Positions 6,598 to 13,230 of a stretch of 19,053 nt of DNA are shown here, in pieces. The notes under the pieces were generated by a model. That model saw nothing but the letters and a program-made list of their open reading frames with translations, was not told the DNA's origin and did no database searches. The translations under genes were made by a program, and so were the position numbers. Each line of letters begins with the position of its first letter. Position 1 is the first letter of the stretch. The stretch spans positions 1-19,053 of the forward strand of contig JAKAWN010000084.1 of assembly GCA_021827245.1 (NCBI GenBank). Reading direction: 5' to 3'. Source of the DNA: Acidobacteriota bacterium (GTDB lineage: Bacteria > Acidobacteriota > Terriglobia > UBA7540).

Positions 6598-7338
6598 TTC
6601 CACATCTGCACAAGCGGAATTCCAGTTCCACCAACCATATCTAGGCTATGTGTGGAGGCTCTGCTCGTGCCTTGCAATAATGCTATCCAGTGACCGCTCC
6701 ATTCGCTGACAACGCTGGCCAAATCGCACTCTAATCAAAACTCCCTCGCAAACCCGCCGGCGCAACACCTAGCCCCTTATCGCGAACCTGCCCCCTTCCC
6801 CGATTCCATATCGGCTGCCTCCTCTCGATGACGGTCCGTCCGAAGGCAACGATACCCGAACCTCACAATCTGTTCGCCGGAAAGGATTTCTCCAGGATTC
6901 TGCGCGGAGGGCCTTACCGTCAGGCGGCAGGTCAGCTTGCTGTAATCACCAAAGTATTTTCCACCGTCGACATGCGCAAGCACCGGTAATCCCCAAGAGA
7001 ATAGCCATCTTGGGAGAGTAATCCATACCAGAAAATCAGAAAATTGCGGTCTCACATCAGACCGCCAAGCCCAATTGAGATGGCTGGACCAATCAGCATC
7101 GTCTTCAGTTTCAGCGAATCCCGACCGCCCCTCTGGAATACTGCCCTCAGACTGGTTCAGCAACCTGCAAGCCAGCACTGCCAATGCTGCAATCATGTCG
7201 TCGTATCATTTGCGGACGAGAGGATTCCTGCATCGCCGGACACTGGACGCAATTTCGCGAAAAACAATGTGCCCGGCGGGAAATTTCTGCAACTCTTTTG
7301 CATTACATCGTGGTAATCTATGCCCACGGGGCAAATTT
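6598..7338. other. Long stretch without a convincing gene between parS 2 and coxIII
   Basis: No protein with recognisable motifs is encoded here. One 139-codon frame runs on the minus strand (7196-6777), but its product is rich in Trp and Arg, has no domain I know, lacks a ribosome site and overlaps other equally open frames. A plus-strand frame opening at 7075 is just the upstream extension of coxIII. No clear DnaA boxes (TTATCCACA), AT-rich unwinding zone, tRNA or terminator was seen. An imperfect direct repeat, TGCCC..GGG..AAATTT, recurs at about 7269 and 7321, just before coxIII. Confidence 0.5.
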
Positions 7339-8028
7339 ATGGGAACAGCAGTTTTGACACCACCCAAGGCAAGTCCGCCGGGAGGATCGATTCCTCCACC
7401 CGGAAATGGCAATGACGGCCATGGTGGAGGCGGGGGGTCAGGCGATTCGGGCGGACGTGGATACCGCGGTCCTTCAAACCCACCGCTTCCTCTGGGTGCT
7501 TACCGAATCGGTATCTGGGTAGCCATCATTTCAATCACGATGCTCTTTCTTGCGCTCACCGCAGCCATGATGGCGCGTGCAACGGAGGGGAGCAATTGGG
7601 TGCACACGGCCGTTCCTCCCATTCTCTATTTCAACACTCTTGTTCTGATCACGAGCAGCTTCACACTTGAGCTCTCGCGGAAGGCACTAAGACGCGAGGC
7701 GAACAAACAGTTTGTCCGCTGGCTGTATCTCACGACGGCACTGGGCATAATGTTTATCACTGGGCAGTTGGTCGCCTGGCGTGAGCTGGCTGCGCACGGG
7801 ATTTATGTCACTACAAACCCCAGTAGTGGATTTTTGTATGTTCTGACGGCTGCCCATGGTATCCACCTACTGGGCGGTATCCTTGCTCTCTTGTACCTTG
7901 TTTTCCGGGCGCGCAAAATCATCATGAACCCGCGAAAGCGAATTGCCGTTGACGTAACGGCCACTTACTGGCACTTCATGGACGGCTTGTGGATATACCT
8001 TTTCATCTTGCTTGTCGTGAAACTGTAA
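7339..8028 (+). CDS. Cytochrome c oxidase subunit III (orphan)
   Basis: The 229-residue product is a five-helix heme-copper oxidase subunit III. Membrane segments lie at about 54-82, 92-112, 123-148, 160-188 and 203-229. Family marks include SFTLELS in helix 2, AHGIHLLGG in helix 4 and YWHFMDGLWIYLF in helix 5. The first 50 residues are an unusual Pro/Gly-rich hydrophilic tail with a run of five glycines. The start at 7339 is chosen because upstream codons give a Ser/Arg-rich peptide unlike the family; only a weak GGGG precedes it. Subunits I and II are not adjacent, so this subunit must join an oxidase encoded elsewhere. A heme O synthase gene follows after 590 bases. Confidence 0.88.
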   Translation: MGTAVLTPPKASPPGGSIPPPGNGNDGHGGGGGSGDSGGRGYRGPSNPPLPLGAYRIGIWVAIISITMLFLALTAAMMARATEGSNWVHTAVPPILYFNTLVLITSSFTLELSRKALRREANKQFVRWLYLTTALGIMFITGQLVAWRELAAHGIYVTTNPSSGFLYVLTAAHGIHLLGGILALLYLVFRARKIIMNPRKRIAVDVTATYWHFMDGLWIYLFILLVVKL

Positions 8029-8618
8029 TCACCCACTGCCAACCGTCGCATTATCCTGCCACCTGTCACATCAGGATTAAAGGAACGATGGAATGCCACA
8101 AATCATTAGAGTAATGATAGAATAAAAAACTTGCTTGTCTGGTATGGTTGTGGGTTCGCGATCCTGAGAATTCAGGCGCGAGAAGGCTAGCCACGAAGAC
8201 GGGAGCCGCTGCGTCCGCGCGAGCGACTCGGCCTCTCGGTGGTGAAACCGATTCTTGCTTTATTCGGATCGTTGCTTCCTGGCGCATTCTGAGGTCCGCG
8301 AGTCTGTAAGCGGAAATGGCAAAACGAGGGCGATGGGGCGATTGCGGCTAGCAAGTCAAAAGTCATTTGCCAGTCGCGACTGACACCACTCGAGACCACG
8401 GTTCGGAGGGGGCTCCGGACGCGATATTTCTGAACTCATGGAATCGCCAGGCAGGGGAACAACCTGCATCCCATCTAGTCTGAGGGCATCAACGGAATTA
8501 GTTTGATTGCAAGATCATCTGCAGCCGGATCTTTGGGCCACGATGTCGACGACGTTTCACAGCGTTTTTACGGGCGCATGTCCAGACGGCCAGTGCGTCT
8601 TCAGTCCCTAACTGACGC
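8029..8618. other. 590-base gap between coxIII and ctaB with no gene found
   Basis: Frames here are short and show no domain. Visible structure is limited to a weak inverted repeat ATCCTG/CAGGAT with a 13-base loop just after coxIII (8053-8077), CCTGA/TCAGG (8163-8176) and a 12-base palindrome CAGTCGCGACTG (8371-8382). None has a T-run typical of an intrinsic terminator. The length is unusual inside a co-directional respiratory group, so a small RNA, a promoter region or a decayed gene is possible. Confidence 0.45.
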
Positions 8619-9620
8619 GTGAAAGTCCTCGCAGCTCCGCGGCCCACGGAGAAGACCACGAAGGAAGCCGAGCAGAGCTTTGAAATGAAAGCAACATCAG
8701 AAAAACGAACTCAAGACCCGGAGCCGAGTTTTTCCTGGAGAAGCTTTCGGGAGGCCATCCTTGGCCGGGTCAGTGATTACTGGGTGCTGACCAAACCCGA
8801 AGTCAATTTCCTCGTGGTCATTAGCACACTGGCAGGATTCTATGTCGCTTTGCGCGGCGCCCTGGACCTTTCGCTGCTCGTGAACACGCTTCTAGGAACA
8901 CTGCTCGTCGCCAGCGGAACAGGAACCCTGAACCAATACATAGAGCGCCACTCCGATGCCTCGATGCGGCGAACAGCCCGCAGACCCTTGCCAGCAGGAC
9001 GGATCAAGGCCGTTGAAGCTCTCCTCTTCGGGATCTTGCTGGCGGTTAGTGGCGGCCTGCTGCTCTGGGTCGAAGTGAATCCCCTTGCAAGCGTTTTGGC
9101 CCTGCTGACGCTTATTACGTATCTGCTGGTTTACACCCCGCTCAAGAAGAGAACCTCCCTTTGCACGCTGATCGGCGCTTTTCCTGGCGCCATGCCGCCG
9201 CTGATCGGATGGGCTGCGGTGCGCGGCAGCCTGAACGCCGAATCCCTGGTTCTTTACATGATTCTCTTCCTGTGGCAGTTTCCTCATTTTCTGGCGATTG
9301 CCTGGATGTACCGCGAAGACTACTCCCGTGCAGGACTGCGAATGTTGCCTCCCGAAGACCCGGACGGCCACTTGACCAGCCGGCAGATTATTGCTTTCCT
9401 TGTAGCTCTAGTTCTCGTGAGCATGGTTCCCGCCCTCATCGGCCAGGCGGGAAAGGTTTATTTATTCGGCGCTGTCCTACTTGGGTCCTATTTCCTGCTC
9501 CACGGCGCACGGCTGGCTAAGAACCGCACGAATGCTCTGGCAAGGCGCCTGGTGTTGGCTTCCGTTCTCTACCTTCCTCTGGTTTTTGGCCTGCTGATGT
9601 TTGATAAGCTGTTGACATAA
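8619..9620 (+). CDS. ctaB: Protoheme IX farnesyltransferase (heme O synthase)
   Basis: This UbiA-family membrane prenyltransferase adds a farnesyl group to heme B to make heme O, needed for aa3 or bo3 oxidases. The 333-residue protein has LTKPEVNFLV (57-66, with Glu where Arg is usual). The first polyprenyl motif spans 105-125, with N105, D113, RT and RRPLP; WQFPHFLA is at 219-226 and the second acidic motif YREDY at 231-235. About nine hydrophobic helices are visible. The first 50 residues are a charged extension. The start shown is GTG at 8619; an ATG at 8685 would remove 22 residues, and neither has a clear ribosome site. It leads the ctaB-DUF420-HemJ-like-CDGSH row. CtaA, for the next step to heme A, is not in the window. 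Confidence 0.92.
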   Translation: MKVLAAPRPTEKTTKEAEQSFEMKATSEKRTQDPEPSFSWRSFREAILGRVSDYWVLTKPEVNFLVVISTLAGFYVALRGALDLSLLVNTLLGTLLVASGTGTLNQYIERHSDASMRRTARRPLPAGRIKAVEALLFGILLAVSGGLLLWVEVNPLASVLALLTLITYLLVYTPLKKRTSLCTLIGAFPGAMPPLIGWAAVRGSLNAESLVLYMILFLWQFPHFLAIAWMYREDYSRAGLRMLPPEDPDGHLTSRQIIAFLVALVLVSMVPALIGQAGKVYLFGAVLLGSYFLLHGARLAKNRTNALARRLVLASVLYLPLVFGLLMFDKLLT

Positions 9621-9659
9621 GGAACCCTACTGGCAAGAAAATAGTGGGCTATGGGTTCC
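9621..9659 (+). terminator. Inverted repeat after ctaB, weak terminator or attenuator
   Basis: GGAACCC (9621-9627) pairs with GGGTTCC (9653-9659) directly after the ctaB stop. The loop is 25 bases and only a short mixed CCCTTTTCTTT follows, so termination would be weak. It may instead protect the upstream mRNA. Confidence 0.3.
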
Positions 9660-9708
9660 AGTCCGCCCTTTTCTTTAAGATAGCAGCCCGACCCTGTGGC
9701 CTGAAATT

Positions 9709-10131
9709 ATGGTTTCCTACTTTCCAGCCATCGAAGCCTGCCTCAATTCTCTCGCCGCCATACTGCTGGCGACGGGATATATTTTCATCCGAAGGAAGCA
9801 GATTCGGGCTCATAAGACATGCATGGTGTCGGCCTTTTTCGCATCGACCATCTTCCTGGGCTTTTACTTGACAGACCATTTTCTGCGCGGCGTTGTCTAT
9901 TTCCAGGGCAAGGGCGCGATTCACACCTTTTATCTCGCGCTTCTTGGGACCCATTCTGTTCTGGCGGCCGCCATTGTTCCCCTTGCCTTGATCACCCTCT
10001 ATCGCGCCTGGCGTAAACGTTTCGCTCTTCACAAGAGAATTGCCCGTTGGACGCTGCCCATCTGGCTCTATGTCTCGGTCACCGGCGTCGTGGTTTACTT
10101 CATGCTCTATCACCTTTACCGGCCGGTCTGA
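9709..10131 (+). CDS. DUF420 membrane protein, CtaM-like oxidase assembly factor
   Basis: The 140-residue protein has four hydrophobic helices and the DUF420 pattern: LNSLAAILLATGYIFIRR near the start, a histidine after it (H35), YLTDH (53-57), H72, GTHSVLAA (80-87), then LHKRIARWTLPIWLYVS with H108. Conserved membrane-border histidines suggest metal or heme contact. DUF420 members include CtaM of staphylococci and YozB of bacilli, and CtaM is required for heme A-containing oxidase maturation. Its position 88 bases after ctaB fits that role. The start is set by family alignment; no ribosome site is obvious. Confidence 0.8.
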   Translation: MVSYFPAIEACLNSLAAILLATGYIFIRRKQIRAHKTCMVSAFFASTIFLGFYLTDHFLRGVVYFQGKGAIHTFYLALLGTHSVLAAAIVPLALITLYRAWRKRFALHKRIARWTLPIWLYVSVTGVVVYFMLYHLYRPV

Positions 10132-10335
10132 AACGAACAGGTCGGAAGATTTCAGCTCGCAAAATCACCTTTTCCGGCGCTACCGGCTTCGCACGGCCCG
10201 CGCGTTACTTATCCGCTTCGCATGGAGGGCGATTATATGATTCAATAGGAGGGTTGCGGCGGCAAGATGGGGCCCGATCCGGGCGGTTCTGGAAAGTATT
10301 ATCTGTTCCACAATAAGTCTCTGAGGCGGATGATC

Positions 10336-10767
10336 ATGAGCACACTCATTGCGTGGACGCTGGTATTTCACATCCTGGGCATCGTTTTCTGGCTGGGAAG
10401 TCTCCTCGTGATCACTCATGTTCTGGCTTACGACGCCGAATCGGAGTCCATGGAAGTCCACGAGGTTCTAAACAAGCTGGAGGGGAAGCTGTTCAATGGC
10501 ATTGCTCATCCGGGGGCGATCATCACCATCATCTCCGGCGCAGTACTGATTTCGTTGAATCCGCAATACATTCATGCGCCATGGCTCCACTTCAAGCTGT
10601 TTCTGGTAGTCATTCTGATCGCGCTGGACGCCATCACTTACGTTCGTGCAAAAGCTTTTCAGGCCGGCAGAATCGCTCTTCGCCGTAAAGAGTGCATGGC
10701 CCTGCACGGAGGAATCGCACTTATATTCATCGGGATTCTGATCATGGTTCTGATCAGGCCTTTTTGA
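10336..10767 (+). CDS. HemJ/CopD-like membrane protein
   Basis: The 143-residue protein has four hydrophobic helices. It resembles the HemJ (UPF0093) and CopD families: FHILGIVFWLGSLLVI (helix 1, His then GxxFWxG), a short soluble loop VLAYDAESE, then KLFNGIAHPGAIITIISG and WLHFKLFLVVIL. The usual HemJ histidine in the third helix region appears to be Asp (ALDAITY). HemJ is a heme-containing protoporphyrinogen IX oxidase, so a heme-supply role fits its neighbours, but a copper-handling role cannot be excluded. Start 10336 is nine bases after GAGG. ATG 10330 is equally open. A longer frame from ATG 10267 has AGGAGGG (10247-10253) 13 bases upstream. Confidence 0.62.
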   Translation: MSTLIAWTLVFHILGIVFWLGSLLVITHVLAYDAESESMEVHEVLNKLEGKLFNGIAHPGAIITIISGAVLISLNPQYIHAPWLHFKLFLVVILIALDAITYVRAKAFQAGRIALRRKECMALHGGIALIFIGILIMVLIRPF

Positions 10768-10772
10768 CGGTC

Positions 10773-10794
10773 GGGGCAATTCATGAATTGCCCC
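10773..10794. repeat. 22-base perfect palindrome between HemJ-like and CDGSH genes
   Basis: GGGGCAATTCA followed by its exact reverse complement, without a spacer, starting five bases after the HemJ-like stop. An ATG lies at its centre but is not needed as a start. It may be a protein-binding site or form an RNA hairpin ahead of the CDGSH start; there is no T-run, so a classical terminator is unlikely. Confidence 0.7.
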
Positions 10795-10810
10795 AGCACA
10801 TCATCTATCC

Positions 10811-10816
10811 AGGAGG
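10811..10816 (+). promoter_or_regulatory. Ribosome binding site that decides a TTG start
   Basis: AGGAGG five bases before TTG 10822. It identifies TTG, rather than the ATG inside the palindrome at 10783, as the start of the CDGSH gene. Confidence 0.7.
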
Positions 10817-10821
10817 AACTC

Positions 10822-11064
10822 TTGGCAGCAACAAAGATAACGGTCCGCAACAACGGCTCTTTGCGCATTGAGGGTGAATTTGAAATCGTTGACTCTGAAG
10901 GCGCCGCGTTCGACCTTGGCGGCCGCACCTCAATCAGCCTCTGCCGCTGCGGGCACTCGGAAAACAAGCCATTTTGCGATGGAACCCACAAGAAAGTGGG
11001 ATTTCAGTCTGAAATCAAAGCTCGCGCGTTACCGCCCGCGGCTCCCAAGCCAGCCTCCGCGTGA
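10822..11064 (+). CDS. CDGSH-type [2Fe-2S] iron-sulfur protein
   Basis: The 80-residue product has one CDGSH zinc-finger-like motif, CRCGHSENKPFCDGTH, whose C41, C43, C52 and H56 are the expected ligands of a labile 2Fe-2S cluster. Residues 5-40 form the preceding beta region (KITVRNNGSLRIEGEF), and an Ala/Pro-rich tail ends the chain. There is no membrane anchor, so it should be cytoplasmic. The TTG start is supported by AGGAGG at a five-base distance. It closes the ctaB-DUF420-HemJ-like row, 54 bases after the HemJ-like stop. Bacterial CDGSH proteins are poorly understood; redox or Fe-S transfer in heme-enzyme maturation is an inference from the neighbourhood. Confidence 0.9.
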   Translation: MAATKITVRNNGSLRIEGEFEIVDSEGAAFDLGGRTSISLCRCGHSENKPFCDGTHKKVGFQSEIKARALPPAAPKPASA

Positions 11065-11157
11065 TGTTTTGGGAATGAATGGCCCTATTAACATGCCCCA
11101 GTAGCGGCGCACTCAGCGGGGACCTCTCCCCTCGGCAAGTTCGAGACTGTTCTTGGG

Positions 11158-13170
11158 CTATAGGGTATGCATTACTGTTTTTTCCCAAGCGTCCAGCATT
11201 CCTCCCACGGTCCAGGCCTGAGCGATGCATCCGCGAGGCGTGAAGGGCGGATCAGCATCATAGATCTCCCCGACAGTCCCCAGACCCTGGGCCTGGAGGT
11301 GATGGATCACAGGCGCCAGGAAAGATGCCGCAGCCTGAGGATCATTGTGAACCCGCAAATGAGCCTTCACAAACGGCCCCAGTAGCCATCCCCAGACGGT
11401 ACCCTGATGGTAGGCCCCGTCGCGCTCGGTCTGGTCCCCGGCGTAGGTGCCTTTGTAGTGGGGATCGTCAGGTGCCAGGGTCCTGAGGCCCGGAGAAGCC
11501 TGCAAGTGGCGCGCAACCGCATCCACGATAGCTCGTTGCCGTTCCAGATCAAAAGGACTTTCCGGCAGCGTCACAGCAAAGATCTGGTTGGGTCTTAGAG
11601 AGGCGTCATTCCCATCCGGCCCATCGAGCACGTCAAAACAATACCCTACCGGGGCATTCCAGAACCTCTCGAAACCTTTGATCGTCTGCTTAGCCGAATG
11701 CTGAAAATCATCTCCCGGGCTCTCCAACTTATCCGCAAATTCTTTCATCGCCACCAATGCGTTCAGCCAAAGAGCATTAACTTCGACGGGCTTGCCGATT
11801 CGCGGTGTGATCACCTGGGTGCCGACTTTGGCGTCCATCCAGGTCAGTTGCAGCCCCTCCTGTCCCGCATAGAGAAGCCCGTCGGCCCGATCAAGATGAA
11901 TGTTGTAACGAGTGCCGCGCATGAAGGCAGCTATCATGTCGCAGAGCACAGGGAAAACTTGCTTCAGAAAGTCTCTGTCATGCGTGTGCTCCCAGTAGGC
12001 GTGTACGGCAAGGAAGTACCATAGGGTGGCGTCCACAGCGTTGTATTCCGGCTTCTCGCCCGATTCAAGAAAACGGTTAGGAAGCATGCCGCCATCTGCA
12101 AAGCCTGCCCAGGCCAGCAGGATGTTGCGGGCCACATCGGACCGGCCCGTGGCAAGAGCCACTCCTGGCAGCGCAACCATCGTGTCACGGCCCCAGTCGC
12201 TGAACCAGTGGTAGCCGGCGATCACGCTGTAACCTTCAGAGTCTTTCAAATTCCTCTTAACAACGAACTGGTCCGCGGCAAGTACAAGCTGGTCAACCCA
12301 AGCTGCAATCTCGATACCTCGGTGCAGGTCGTGAAATTGCCTAAGAAGCGTCTTTTCGCGCGCTTCATGCCTTTCGAGAGCTGATTGTGCATTCACGTCC
12401 GGCCGCAGCTCGGTGCTGGCAACTACCAGCACGGAATCGCCGGGAGAGAGTTCGGCGATAAAAGTGCCCGCGTGGAGATGGTCTTCCTGCGAATTCATTC
12501 CGCGAAACCGCTCCATACTCAGCTCGAACGCGCGATACCATTGGTGGTTGGGCTCGACACTCGACGCGGAACTGAGCACGTAAAACGGTGTCGCGCCATA
12601 GAAAGCGTTCACGCACAAACCATGGTCGACGCGGTCAATATCCATGCGCCAGGTTCCCGCGCGGGTCAAACTGTGAAAATCGCGATAGTTGACCAGCACC
12701 TTGATCAACAGTTTCACGGGTTCGCCAGCGCGCTCCAGGCGATAACGAACATACGTCGTGTTTGCGCCCTGCTCCATCCAGATCTTCTTGGTCAGGAGGG
12801 CGTCGGCGAGGGCGTATGTCCACACGGGGCTTGTGCCTTCCAGTCGAAAATCCTCAATTCGCCGGAGGCCCTGCGGTTCGATCACGCCACTACGCCAGCG
12901 GTTGGTTGCCAGCGGGTAGGGCCTGCCGTCGTATTCCGCTACCTCGTCGAACTTCGGCACCAGCAGAGTACGTCCCAAGGGAGGTTGCAGGGCAGCGATC
13001 AAAAGCCCATGATAGCGACGGGTTAGCTGCCCACCCACCGTTCCCGAAGCAAAGCCGCCCAGCCCGTTCGTCACGAGCCACTCGCGCGATTCCGCGGCAT
13101 TGACGTCTCCGCAGATTTCACGCCCAAAACTCACGAGGGGTGTACACGTTCTCATATTGGGATCATTCAT
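11158..13170 (-). CDS. Amylo-alpha-1,6-glucosidase (glycogen debranching enzyme type, GH133)
   Basis: The 670-residue protein has the two-part layout of prokaryotic debranching enzymes. An N-terminal beta domain begins REWLVTNGLGGFASGTV and contains RRYHGLL. An (alpha/alpha)6 barrel follows with GYHWFSDWGRDTMVALPG (about 317-334), LTWMDAKVG, YHQGTVWGWLLGPF (about 586-599) and GEIYDADPPFTPRG near the end. It would remove alpha-1,6-linked glucose from glycogen-like substrates; no signal peptide is seen, so it is cytoplasmic. ATG 13170 is chosen for AGGTG six bases upstream. A GTG at 13212 and an ATG at 13188 are in frame and would add a Cys-containing leader. It starts 60 bases after the glucosidase gene and is probably in one transcript with it. 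Confidence 0.88.
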   Translation of the reverse strand: MNDPNMRTCTPLVSFGREICGDVNAAESREWLVTNGLGGFASGTVGGQLTRRYHGLLIAALQPPLGRTLLVPKFDEVAEYDGRPYPLATNRWRSGVIEPQGLRRIEDFRLEGTSPVWTYALADALLTKKIWMEQGANTTYVRYRLERAGEPVKLLIKVLVNYRDFHSLTRAGTWRMDIDRVDHGLCVNAFYGATPFYVLSSASSVEPNHQWYRAFELSMERFRGMNSQEDHLHAGTFIAELSPGDSVLVVASTELRPDVNAQSALERHEAREKTLLRQFHDLHRGIEIAAWVDQLVLAADQFVVKRNLKDSEGYSVIAGYHWFSDWGRDTMVALPGVALATGRSDVARNILLAWAGFADGGMLPNRFLESGEKPEYNAVDATLWYFLAVHAYWEHTHDRDFLKQVFPVLCDMIAAFMRGTRYNIHLDRADGLLYAGQEGLQLTWMDAKVGTQVITPRIGKPVEVNALWLNALVAMKEFADKLESPGDDFQHSAKQTIKGFERFWNAPVGYCFDVLDGPDGNDASLRPNQIFAVTLPESPFDLERQRAIVDAVARHLQASPGLRTLAPDDPHYKGTYAGDQTERDGAYHQGTVWGWLLGPFVKAHLRVHNDPQAAASFLAPVIHHLQAQGLGTVGEIYDADPPFTPRGCIAQAWTVGGMLDAWEKTVMHTL

Positions 13171-13230
13171 AAGGGCACCTGACGGCATTGTACCGCAATG
13201 TTTGCAGTCCACAGTTGCGGGAATTGCATT

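Noticed and set aside
6598..6780. Search for DnaA boxes beside parS
   Set aside because: TTCCACA- and TGTGGA-like fragments occur, but no full or one-mismatch TTATCCACA cluster was found.
6777..7196. 139-codon frame on the minus strand between rsmG and coxIII
   Set aside because: The product is rich in Trp and Arg with no domain or membrane pattern, there is no ribosome site, and other frames across the same bases are equally open.
7075..7338. Longer start for coxIII at 7075
   Set aside because: The extra 88 residues are low-quality Ser/Arg/Cys-rich sequence unlike any subunit III.
8149..8240. GGGTTCG-containing segment considered as a tRNA
   Set aside because: No acceptor stem or cloverleaf could be built around it.
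11118..11131. GGGGA-CCTC-TCCCC hairpin between the convergent CDGSH and debranching enzyme genes
   Set aside because: Only a five-base stem and no T-run on either strand, too weak to call a terminator.
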